From CAXMQZ01 sp963719055 (lineage in GTDB: Bacteria > Acidobacteriota > Thermoanaerobaculia > Multivoradales > JAHEKO01), in NCBI GenBank assembly GCA_963719055.1, contig CAVRAU010000031.1, positions 62,001 to 126,000 of the forward strand: a stretch of DNA of 64,000 nucleotides. The letters run 5' to 3'. The position numbers and the translations under genes are program-made. Positions 56,490 to 63,966 of the stretch are shown here, one piece after another. Each line of letters starts with the position of its first letter. The first letter of the stretch is position 1. The notes under the pieces were generated by a model. That model was not told where the DNA came from and searched no databases. It was given only the letters and a program-made list of their open reading frames with translations.

Positions 56490-58016
56490 TCAATCGAGCT
56501 CGGCGTCCACCTCGTAGTCGCTCAGATCGACCCAGATGGTCTTGGTCTCGAGATACTGGTCGAACGCCTCCATGCCGTTGTCACGACCGCCGAAACCCGA
56601 GAGCTTCATGCCACCAAATGGCGTGGTGATGTCACCCTCGCCGTAGCAGTTGACAGTCACCGTGCCGGCCTTGAGCTCACGCGCTCCGCGCAGAGCGTTG
56701 CGCACTCCACCGCTGAATAGCGAGGCCTGGAGGCCGTAGCAGGTGTCGTTGGCCAGGAGCAGCGCCTCGTCATCGCTCCCCGCTGCGGTGACTGCCAGCA
56801 CCGGTCCAAAGATCTCCTCCCGCGAGATGGTCATATCCGGCGTGACGTCGTCGAAGATTGTGGGTGGAATGAAGAGCCCACTCCCTTCGTCCAGAGACTC
56901 GCCCCCGAGAACCAGAGTCGCCTTCTCCTTCTTTCCTGTATCGATGTAGCCCATGACCTGTTCGAAGTGTCCCTTGGATACCATCGAGCCCAGTCGATTC
57001 GACGGCTCCAGTGGATCTCCGGTCCGCCACTCGCGCACCTTGACCAGTATCCTTTCCAGGATCTCTTCCTTGACGTCCTGATGCACGATGAGACGGCTGT
57101 TCGACGTGCAGTTCTGGCCCATGTTCCAGAAGCAGGCATTGACCACATGCTCCGCCACGGCATCGAGATGCATGGCATCCGAGAGCACTACCGCCGGGTT
57201 CTTGCCTCCACACTCGAGGGTCACCTTCTTCAGGTTGCTCTCGGATGAGTACTGCAGGACCTGACGTCCGATCTCGGTCGACCCGGTAAAGGAGATTGCG
57301 TCGATACCATCGTGGGTGCCCATCGCCCGGCCCACCCTCGATCCGGGGCCGGTGACGACATTGAACACACCATCAGGGATCCCGGCCTCGGTGGCCAATT
57401 CAGCCATCCGCACCGCCGACATGCTGGTCTCCTTGGCAGCCTTTACGATGACGCTATTGCCTGCTGCCAGAGCCGGACCGGCCTTCCACCCCAGCATCAA
57501 CATGGGGAAATTCCAGGGCAGAATGCAGCCCACCACGCCCACAGGCTCGCGCACGATGAGGGCCATGGCGTCGTCGCCTGAGGGCGCCATCTTGTCGAAG
57601 AGCTTGTCGGCCGCTTCCGCGTACCAAGCCAGGCAGTGAATCGTCTCTGCGAGGTCGATCTCCGCGATGTCGCGCACCGGTTTGCCGCTTTCGAGGCTCT
57701 CCAGCACGGTGAGCTCATAGCGCTCGCGCTTCAGGCGCTTGACCCACTTGATCATGATCTCCTTGCGCTCGGACGGATGCATCCGCGACCACACGCCAGC
57801 GTCGAAGGCCTGCCGCGCCTTCTTCACTGCATAGTCCACTTCCTCTTCACCGCAGGAGGCCACGTTAGCCAGAACCTCACCCGTCGCTGGGTTCACCGTT
57901 TCGTAGGTCTCCCCCGACTTGGCGCTGGTGAATTTGCCGTTGATCCACGAATTCGCGGGGAAGGTCATCGCCTTCGCCACCCCGACATACTCCTCCCGCG
58001 TCAAGACATCGCACAT
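56490..58016 (-). CDS. NAD(P)+-dependent aldehyde dehydrogenase
   Basis: 508 residues with the full ALDH fold. Conserved elements are PWNFPMLMLGWKAGPALAAGN near 165, the general-base Glu in LECGGKNPAV near 268, the catalytic Cys in WNMGQNCTSNSR near 300, EEIFGPVLAV near 410 and PFGGMKLSGFGGRDNG near 475. The C-terminus FDQYLETKTIW is typical of the PuuC/aldehyde-oxidising group. In a hydroxyproline pathway the enzyme would be the 2-oxoglutarate semialdehyde dehydrogenase, the last step after the DapA-family deaminase encoded next door. AGGAG lies upstream of the ATG. Confidence 0.93.
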   Translation of the reverse strand: MCDVLTREEYVGVAKAMTFPANSWINGKFTSAKSGETYETVNPATGEVLANVASCGEEEVDYAVKKARQAFDAGVWSRMHPSERKEIMIKWVKRLKRERYELTVLESLESGKPVRDIAEIDLAETIHCLAWYAEAADKLFDKMAPSGDDAMALIVREPVGVVGCILPWNFPMLMLGWKAGPALAAGNSVIVKAAKETSMSAVRMAELATEAGIPDGVFNVVTGPGSRVGRAMGTHDGIDAISFTGSTEIGRQVLQYSSESNLKKVTLECGGKNPAVVLSDAMHLDAVAEHVVNACFWNMGQNCTSNSRLIVHQDVKEEILERILVKVREWRTGDPLEPSNRLGSMVSKGHFEQVMGYIDTGKKEKATLVLGGESLDEGSGLFIPPTIFDDVTPDMTISREEIFGPVLAVTAAGSDDEALLLANDTCYGLQASLFSGGVRNALRGARELKAGTVTVNCYGEGDITTPFGGMKLSGFGGRDNGMEAFDQYLETKTIWVDLSDYEVDAELD

Positions 58017-58074
58017 ACCAGACTCCTAGCTCTCTTTTCTCACTGATTCGAAAGAATCCTCGAGGTTCTTCGCG

Positions 58075-59004
58075 TCACTTCGCTGCTTGTACGGGTTCCG
58101 GCATCTCCGCCAGGATTCCCTGGATGGTTCTCCGCGCCGTGATCACCGCATCCCGCATCTGGCGCTTCAGTTCCTTCTTCATCGGACGCAACGGCAGACG
58201 CACCGTGCCGGCAGGCAGGCCGTCCATCTCGCATCCATATTTCACACATTGGGCGAATTTCCCGCCTCGCTCCAGAACCGTCATGACAGGAAGCAAGGCC
58301 TTCATCAGCCGTCGCCCCTTGGTGAAATCTCCCTGCAGAACACAGGTCTCATAGAGGGCAATGCACTCTGCGCCGAGGAAGTTCCCCGCTGCACACACCC
58401 ACGAACGAGCACCCCAGACGAAGAACTCCAGAGCCTGGTCATCGGCCCCGCAACTCAGTTGCAGATGGGGGAACTGCCGCGCAATCATGTGAATCCGGTT
58501 GATGTCCCCACTGCTCTCCTTGATCGCCGTGAAGTTGCTGTTCCGCCCCACCCGCTCGAGAAACTCCTGCCCGAATTCCGTTCCCGATCGTCCCGGGTAG
58601 TTGTAGAGCATCACCGGGAGACCACAAGCCTTGTCGACTGCCAACGCATGCTGAGCCAGTTCTTTGTCGTTCGGAATCGAATAGGGCGGCACTGCCAGCA
58701 GGATCGCAGAGGCACCAGCCTCCCGAGCAGCCACAGCGTAGTCGCAGACATCCTCGGTCCGAATGTCGTTCACGCCCGCGATCCACGGCACTCGTCCGGC
58801 GATGACCTCGTTGCCAAACTGGAACTGGCGGATCCGCTCGGCGCGGGTGAGCGCGTAGTTCTCACCCGTGGTGCCACCCAGAACCAGACCGTGCATTCCC
58901 TGACCCAACAGATGCTCGATGACCTTCACCCATCCCTCTTCGTCAATCTCTCGATCCGGCCCCATCGGGGTGATCACAGGCGTGTAGATCCCTTCAAATC
59001 GCAT
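58075..59004 (-). CDS. DapA/NanA-family lyase, candidate pyrroline-4-hydroxy-2-carboxylate deaminase
   Basis: 309 residues. The class I aldolase pattern is complete: TPVITPMGPDREIDEEGW, the GGTTGENYALT loop, Tyr in YNYPGRSG and the Schiff-base Lys in TAIKESSGD. It lacks features specific to lysine-pathway DapA such as the lysine-binding site and a dap neighbour. The family includes the deaminase (LhpC/HypD type) that opens hydroxyproline-derived pyrroline to 2-oxoglutarate semialdehyde, which suits the neighbouring aldehyde dehydrogenase and proline-racemase-family genes. It is the first gene of the six-gene operon and lies divergent from the GntR regulator. AGGAG precedes the ATG. Confidence 0.92.
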   Translation of the reverse strand: MRFEGIYTPVITPMGPDREIDEEGWVKVIEHLLGQGMHGLVLGGTTGENYALTRAERIRQFQFGNEVIAGRVPWIAGVNDIRTEDVCDYAVAAREAGASAILLAVPPYSIPNDKELAQHALAVDKACGLPVMLYNYPGRSGTEFGQEFLERVGRNSNFTAIKESSGDINRIHMIARQFPHLQLSCGADDQALEFFVWGARSWVCAAGNFLGAECIALYETCVLQGDFTKGRRLMKALLPVMTVLERGGKFAQCVKYGCEMDGLPAGTVRLPLRPMKKELKRQMRDAVITARRTIQGILAEMPEPVQAAK

Positions 59005-59122
59005 GATTCCCGCTCCTGTTGTCCATCAGCACGAACACGAAGTCTACTACTCGCGTCTCGGCGACACCGCGGGTGGATCTCGTCCCAATTCATGCGGTGC
59101 GGGCGCCCACTCGCAGCGTCAA

Positions 59123-59146
59123 GGTGTATTACTTGACATATACACC
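59123..59146. promoter_or_regulatory. GntR operator 1 (GTGTAT-N10-ATACAC)
   Basis: GGTGTAT (59123-59129) and ATACACC (59140-59146) are perfect inverted arms around a 10-base spacer. The site overlaps the -35 box TTGACA at 59133-59138, so binding would block RNA polymerase. It resembles sites reported for YtrA-subfamily GntR regulators, consistent with the YtrA-like gene that follows. Confidence 0.7.
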
Positions 59147-59161
59147 TGATAGATCTACACT
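59133..59161 (+). promoter_or_regulatory. Near-consensus sigma70 promoter of the GntR-ABC operon
   Basis: TTGACA at 59133-59138 is a perfect -35 box, and TACACT at 59156-59161 is a good -10 box with the optimal 17-base spacer. The start of transcription should be near 59168. Operator 1 covers the -35 and operator 2 covers the start site. Confidence 0.75.
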
Positions 59162-59168
59162 GCGTCCA

Positions 59169-59190
59169 GTGTATTAGCTGAGTCATACAC
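59169..59190. promoter_or_regulatory. GntR operator 2 (GTGTAT-N10-ATACAC)
   Basis: GTGTAT (59169-59174) and ATACAC (59185-59190) with the same 10-base spacer as operator 1, centred 45 bp downstream of it. It begins at the predicted transcription start and ends 15 bases before the regulator ATG at 59206, a position suited to road-block repression. Confidence 0.7.
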
Positions 59191-59205
59191 CCAGAGACAG
59201 CCATC

Positions 59206-59589
59206 ATGATCCTCGTCGTCGACACCCACAGTGGAATCCCGGTCTACCGTCAGCTCATGGAGCAGATCCGTTTCCATGTGGCCAGCGGTCTGCTGAGCCC
59301 AGGCGACGAGATCCCTTCCACCCGCAGTCTGTCCGCCAAGCTGGGCGTCAATCCCATGACTATCAGCAAGGCGTTCGCCCTGCTGGAGGAGGAGGGGGTG
59401 CTGGAGCGACGACCTGGTCTGCCATCCGTGGTGCGCCAGCGCCAGGACCGACCGCCTGAAGGCCACGAGGATCAAGCAGCTCGAAGATGCGCTGCGGCCC
59501 ATCGCGACCAAGGCCATGCAACTCGAGCCTGGATCCGGAGGAAGCCGTAAGTGGCCTTGCGCCGACTTCTCGAAACCGATGAGAGGTGA
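59206..59589 (+). CDS. YtrA-type GntR transcriptional regulator (frame breaks in C-terminus)
   Basis: About 126 residues when corrected. The N-terminal winged helix is intact: GIPVYRQLMEQIRFHVASG, PGDEIPSTRSLSAKLGVNPMT, ISKAFALLEEEGVLERRPG. After LPSVVRQRQ the frame breaks; DRLKATRIKQLEDALRPIATKAMQLE, LDPEEAV and LRRLLETDER then appear in three successive frames, with a TGA at 59587-59589. The short C-terminal helical tail identifies the YtrA subfamily, which usually controls an adjacent ABC transporter. The three breaks fall within about 130 bp. The ABC ATPase gene follows 3 bp later, and two perfect operators precede the gene, so autoregulation is likely. Confidence 0.85.
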
Positions 59590-59592
59590 ACC

Positions 59593-60481
59593 ATGAAATT
59601 CGTATTCGAAGCCACCGGCCTCACCAAGCGATTCGAACAGACGATCGCTCTTGATCAGATCGATCTGAAGATCCGTCGCCAGTCGATCGTCGGGCTCCTG
59701 GGACAGAAACGGCAGCGGCAAGACCACGCTTCTCCGCCATCTGATGGGTCTTTATCTCCCTACCGAGGGCCAGGTTTCGACCCTGGGCAAGGCGGCTGAC
59801 CGGCTGGATCACGACGAGCTCGTCCAGATCGGCTTCGTGCCTCAGGAGATTCGGCTCCTGGACTGGATGACCGTCGGACAGCATCTCCGATATGTCTCCA
59901 GCTTCTATCCGGAGTGGGATCGCGATCGTCAGAAACGACTCCTGAACGAACTGGAGCTCGAGCCCTCAGCGGTGGTCGGGGCCCTATCCAGCGGCAATCT
60001 GCAAAAGCTGGCGATCATTCTGGCCGTCTGCCACCACCCACAGCTGTTGGTCCTCGACGAACCGGTGAGCGACCTCGACCCCATCGTCCGCGCCCGGCTG
60101 CTCGAGTTCCTACTGGAGCTGTTGCGGGAGGATCAGGCCACCATTCTGGTCTCCAGCCATGTGTTGCGGGATGTTGAGAAGATCGTCGATTGGGTGATCT
60201 GCCTCGACCGCGGTCGAGTCATCACCGACACGGCTCTCGACGACCTCAAGGAGCGTTATGCCGAGTGGTTGATCACCTCGCACAACGGTGACCTGCCGAG
60301 CCAGTTCTCAGAGACCTTTGTTCTCGAACAGGATGTCAGCGGCCGCGAGGCTCGCCTGCTCGTCGATCAGTCTCAATCGGGTCGAGAGGACTTCGGTGCC
60401 ACCCATCGAGTGGACATCAGCCGCCGCCCCCTCAATCTCGAAGAGATGTTCCCGCTTCTCGTCAAGGAGCCCACCGCATGA
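59593..60481 (+). CDS. ABC transporter ATP-binding protein (one frameshift at Walker A)
   Basis: About 295 residues after removing one base near 59703, which restores Walker A as GLLGRNGSGKTTLLR. Walker B is LLVLDEPVSDLDP, the H-loop is ILVSSHV, and the signature motif is degenerate: ALSSGNLQKLAI in place of LSGGQ. The remainder (RHLMGLYLPTEGQVSTLG, FVPQEIRLLDWMTVGQHL) is normal for the YtrB/CcmA-like group. It sits between the GntR regulator and the permease gene and overlaps the latter as ATGA at 60478-60481. It is likely the ATPase of an envelope-stress or antibiotic-related exporter, as in ytr-type operons (inference). Confidence 0.87.
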
Positions 60482-61943
60482 CCTATCTCCAGCCTTTCTT
60501 TCTGCTGATGGGCCGGGCATCGGTGTTCTGGATCGGCGCCGCGGTGCTCATCGGACTTTCTTTCCTTCTGGTGGGCTTCGGCCAGCCCGATGAGATCATC
60601 ACTCCTTATGTCGACGTCGTCTTCCTTGCGGCGTTCGGATTTCCCGCTGCCGCCGGTTGGTTGGCCGGGGCCATCATCCAGGAGTTTCTCCATTGTTCCT
60701 TTGCCTGGCCCCTGCCCTCCGTCCTCAGGAGGATAGCCGCGGGATTCCTCGCGACGGGGTTGACGATCTCGCTCGTCGTCGCGGCCCTGGCCTCACAATC
60801 CCCAGCCAATTCGCTGAGGTTCATCACTCTGTTGGCCATCGGTCTGGCTGGCTACGCCTTGTGTGGAAGTTTTTTTGGTTCACAGAGCCGCTGGACGGGT
60901 CTGATCCTCTTCCTGCTCGCCGGGCTTCTGGTCGCGAGATCCCGAGTCTGTGTCGGCTGCTAGCCGACGACCATCTTCTGCTGACAGTGGTCGTTTCATT
61001 GGGACTCGCACTCTTTGGGATGCTCAGGACTGTTCTCGCGCTCTGGCTTTCGCCGCCGAGCCTTCCGACTCACCACGCCATTCCCAGGTAGCTACTCTCT
61101 GGAGCGCTCTGCTTCGGTACGAAAAGCGAAAAGTTGATCCAGCAGGGGCCTAAGAAACCGGTTGGAGAGCCGGGTACCTGGGCACCGATTCCTGGAGCTG
61201 GGTGCGGGCGATGCTCTACGAAATCTATGGTCCGGTGGGATGGAAAACCCTCCCCAGGTTACTCGATCGAGTCTGGGTCCTCGGCCTGCTCTTCGTCATC
61301 TATGCCTGGGCTGACAAGGGTGACCTGGGTTTCGGAGAAGCTCTGGGAAAGACAATCTACGGTGCCCTGTTCGGCTCTCCCCACGTGCCCATATTCGGCG
61401 AGCAGAGCGATCGGCACCCCATCGTGATCTTGGTGATCGCCGCCGCAGGTGCAGCGCTGAGCCTCTGGTCACCGACGAATCAGAAGGCCTCCCTGGCCTA
61501 CCCTCTCTCGCGACGACGACTCGCTACCTCACCCATCGCGTCGGGCTGATCGACGTCGGCGTCTTCTTCGCCAGCATCTTCCTGATCCTTGTCGGTGGAT
61601 CGGTCACCTGGCAGGCTGGCTCGTCGGGTATCCCCTCTGTTTCGACTTCATGCCCTTCTTCCTCCGCCCCCTCCTGGCAACGATCATTCTCATTCCACTG
61701 GCTCAGTGGGGAGGGCTGCACCTCCAGGTGGCCACCAAGCGCAAGACCGACAACACCCTCGTGGCTGTGATCTTCGGGGTCCTCGGATTCGTCGCTCTAG
61801 CCTGGATCTGGACCGCTTTCGTACCGCTACTTTTTGTCGGACCCATGAGGGAGCTTTCGGTCTCGGCTCTGCTGATCCTTCTGTCCCAGGGCATCTACTG
61901 GAGTAAGCTGAGAAGCTACTTCTCGACCGCCGATTTGATCTAG
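60478..61943 (+). CDS. ABC-2-like permease of the GntR-ABC operon (several frame breaks)
   Basis: About 487 residues split over successive frames. The first part (MTYLQPFFLLMGRASVF to SQSRWTGLILFLLAGLLVAR, five helices) ends near 60945. A second part (LLADDHLLLTVVVSLGLALFGMLRTVLALW) follows in another frame to about 61060. A cytosolic-looking stretch to about 61200 (YEKRKVDPAG, then GTDSWSWVRAMLYEIYG) changes frame again. The third part (LLDRVWVLGLLFVIYAWADKG) runs to 61540 and the last (RPLLATIILIPLAQWGGLHLQ to SYFSTADLI) ends at 61943. The hydrophobic blocks are continuous in order and spacing, so one large permease with at least three indels is more likely than separate genes. Confidence 0.65.
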
Positions 61944-61984
61944 TCATCAAACCGTCCAGGACTCTTCACCCAAGGAGATCGACA

Positions 61985-62521
61985 ATGAAAACGAGCTCAT
62001 GTTCCATCTTCACTGCGCTTCTCGTCTCTGTGGCACCAGTCTTGGCACAGCAGGACACGGGGGGACTACCCCAACAAGTCCAGTGGGGCATGCAGCAGGC
62101 CATGCGAGATCTGGAGGCCAAGAGCCTTGGGATTACCGAGGAATATATGAAGGAAGAGGTGGGAGCCGAAGCCCTCCAGGACTTCATCGAGGGAGCGGTG
62201 GTGCGCTTGATTCTGTCGCCCGAGGGCAGTTTCGCTGCCTACACCCTGGAGGGTGGAGATCTGGTCTCCTTCAAGCTCGGCAAACAGGAAATCGCGGTCA
62301 CGGGTGACGGCGACTGGAAAGATCCGTGGGTCGCCAGGTCCGGAGAGTTCGCCGCCCCGAAGAAGCCCCAGAAGCTGACGCTCAACCTCGACGCCAGGGG
62401 GCAAGAAGTTCAAGTGGAATGCTTCAACAAGTACGGCAAGTCGGAGAAGGACGTGACGTACTACGTCGGTCCTCTCAACGGGCTTTTCTGTATGGGGCTC
62501 ACCGATGAAGATGCCGGCTGA
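61985..62521 (+). CDS. Exported protein of unknown function
   Basis: 178 residues with a signal peptide (hydrophobic 7-21, cleavage near VLAQQ). The mature part has a helical N-terminal half (WGMQQAMRDLEAKSLGITEEYMKEEVG) split by short loops and a beta-rich C-terminal half (VRLILSPEGSFAAYTL, LTLNLDARGQEVQVE). Two Cys residues near 152 and 168 may form a disulfide. I do not recognise a family. It follows the permease by 41 bp on the same strand but need not belong to that operon. GGAG lies upstream of the ATG. Confidence 0.7.
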   Translation: MKTSSCSIFTALLVSVAPVLAQQDTGGLPQQVQWGMQQAMRDLEAKSLGITEEYMKEEVGAEALQDFIEGAVVRLILSPEGSFAAYTLEGGDLVSFKLGKQEIAVTGDGDWKDPWVARSGEFAAPKKPQKLTLNLDARGQEVQVECFNKYGKSEKDVTYYVGPLNGLFCMGLTDEDAG

Positions 62522-62544
62522 ACCTCACCAGAAGGCCATGTCGA

Positions 62545-62572
62545 TTGACAGATCGGTTTGGCAGGCTATACT
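62545..62572 (+). promoter_or_regulatory. Near-consensus sigma70 promoter of the pheA leader
   Basis: TTGACA at 62545-62550 is a perfect -35, and TATACT at 62567-62572 differs from TATAAT in one base; the spacer is 16 bp. Transcription would start near 62579, just before the leader ATG at 62582, so the leader transcript begins almost at its start codon. Confidence 0.75.
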
Positions 62573-62581
62573 GCGCCGCAC

Positions 62582-62674
62582 ATGTTTGAACTCCAGCGTT
62601 CGGCCAACCCGTCTGCGATGGAGCGCTGTTTTTTTAGCCGCTCCATGGGGCTGCCGCGTCTGAGAGCCGATTAG
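62582..62674 (+). CDS. Possible Phe-sensing leader peptide of pheA
   Basis: A 30-codon open frame from ATG 62582 to TAG 62672-62674. The translation opens MFELQRSANP and continues MERCFFSRS, ending LRAD. It has tandem Phe codons TTT TTT at 62630-62635 and another at codon 2. They fall inside the loop of a hairpin (62618-62646). A near-consensus promoter precedes it and an intrinsic terminator follows before pheA, the layout of an amino-acid-biosynthesis attenuator. No good ribosome site is visible because the transcript starts only about 3 bases upstream, so translation would be leaderless. The peptide itself has no conserved identity. Confidence 0.45.
   Translation: MFELQRSANPSAMERCFFSRSMGLPRLRAD
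62618..62646 (+). promoter_or_regulatory. Leader hairpin enclosing the tandem Phe codons
   Basis: ATGGAGCG (62618-62625) and CGCTCCAT (62639-62646) form a perfect 8-bp stem with a 13-nt loop holding a T7 run and both Phe codons. GGGGCT directly after it (62647-62652) can pair with AGCCC of the terminator arm at 62702-62706, offering an alternative structure. Confidence 0.45.
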
Positions 62675-62699
62675 TACCGAAGGTTCCAGCGCATTTTTC

Positions 62700-62730
62700 A
62701 AAGCCCACCTGCAAACCAGGTGGGCTTTTT
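62700..62730 (+). terminator. Intrinsic terminator upstream of pheA
   Basis: AAAGCCCACCTG (62700-62711) and CAGGTGGGCTTT (62717-62728) form a 12-bp perfect stem with a 5-nt loop CAAAC. A T5 run at 62726-62730 follows the GC part of the stem. It lies 22 bases before the pheA ATG. Strength and position suggest a regulated terminator that must be read through to make PheA. Confidence 0.8.
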
Positions 62731-62752
62731 CTTTGTGCGCGAAGGAGACGAA

Positions 62753-63966
62753 ATGAGCTCGACAGTCATCGAAGCCGCAAGAGTGCGCATCACCGCCATC
62801 GACCACGAGCTCGTGGCGCTGCTGGCAGATCGAATGAATCAGGTCAAAGCGGTGGCGGAACACAAGAAGACGGAGTCTGACCACCCACTCCAGGATCTGA
62901 CTCGGGAGCGACAGGTCTTTGCGGCTTGGGTTCAGGAAGCAGAATCGCAGGGGCTTTCGCCCTACTATACGGGCCGCATTCTCCGGGACATTCTCAACTA
63001 CTCCCGCAGGGTCCAGGAGGGCCTGCTCGATCGACCCCAGGAGCGGTATGGGATTGGCAAGACGACCATCGGCTTCCAGGGCATCGTCGGTTCGAACAGT
63101 GCCCTGGCGGCCGGCAAGCTGTCGGTTGCCCGGGGCGAGCGACTCACCACATCTGACCGGTTTCCGCACCTTCTCCAGCGGTCGTGACGGCGCTCCAGGC
63201 GGGTGAGGTCGACTACGCCCTGCTGCCCATCGAGAACACCATCGCGGGCAGCCTGCAGGAGGTCTACAGGCTGCTCGACCAGAGCGAGCTCTCGATCGTC
63301 GACGAGGAGATTCTGCCCATCGAGCACACGCTTCTGGCACGCCCGGGAACGACCGATTGGAGGATCTGCAGGTGATTCGGTCTCATCCGGTGGCTCTGCA
63401 GCAGTGCGATCGCTTCCTCTCCGCTCTGGGCCACTGCAACAGCGAGAGCTACTGGGATACCGCGGCCGCCGCGAGAGCGGTCGTGACCCACGACGACCCC
63501 CACGCCGCGGCCATCGCTCCGGCAGACTGTGCCGAGCTCTTCGGTCTGGACATTCTGGCCACTGAGATCTCGGACCATCAGGGCAACGAGACCCGTTTCG
63601 TGCTGATCGGTCGTGAACCTGAAGATGTCGATGGTGACCGGCTGGCGCGGACTTCTCTGTTCTTTTCCGTGCTGCACGAACAGGGCTCCCTATCCAGTTG
63701 CCTCCAGACCTTCGCCAAGCATGGCAGTCAACCTGAGCAAGATCGAAAGCCGGCCTCAGCCCGATGCGCCTTGGGAGTATCGCTTCTACGTCGATCTCGA
63801 AGGGAACGTGAGCGATCCGCCTGTCTCTCGAGCCCTCGACGATGTTCGATCCCATGTTCGTAGCTTGCGTGTCCTGGGGTGCTATCCGCGACGCGATCGG
63901 GTAGCCGAAGAGACTTCCCAATGCCGACCGGGTACAGGCCGTACCGGAGGAGCCCGAGGCCGCTGA
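62753..63966 (+). CDS. pheA: Fused chorismate mutase/prephenate dehydratase with ACT domain (several frame breaks)
   Basis: ATG 62753 follows GAAGGAG. The N-terminus is an AroQ chorismate mutase (VRITAIDHELVALLADRM). After TIGFQGIVGSNSALAAGKL the frame breaks near 63120; the prephenate dehydratase domain continues as VDYALLPIENTIAGSLQEVY and, after a break near 63372, as VALQQCDRFLSALG, ESYWDTAAAAR and the TRF motif in NETRFVLIGR. A third break near 63720 separates SLFFSVLHEQGSLSSCL from the ACT domain with the Phe-binding ESRP motif in LSKIESRPQP. It makes phenylpyruvate from chorismate, and the ACT domain predicts Phe feedback inhibition. The end is uncertain: a TGA lies at 63964, but a plausible coding frame (VQAVPEEPEAAEP) continues past the window after one more indel. 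Confidence 0.85.

Noticed and set aside
60657..61153. Separate small genes in the frames between 60657 and 61153
   Set aside because: Hydrophobic blocks appear in consecutive frames in the order expected of one permease, so these are pieces of the same gene.
62700..62730. Reading the strong hairpin as the normal terminator of the 178-residue exported protein gene
   Set aside because: It lies 180 bp after that stop and downstream of a good promoter and short frame, so it is better placed as the leader terminator of pheA.
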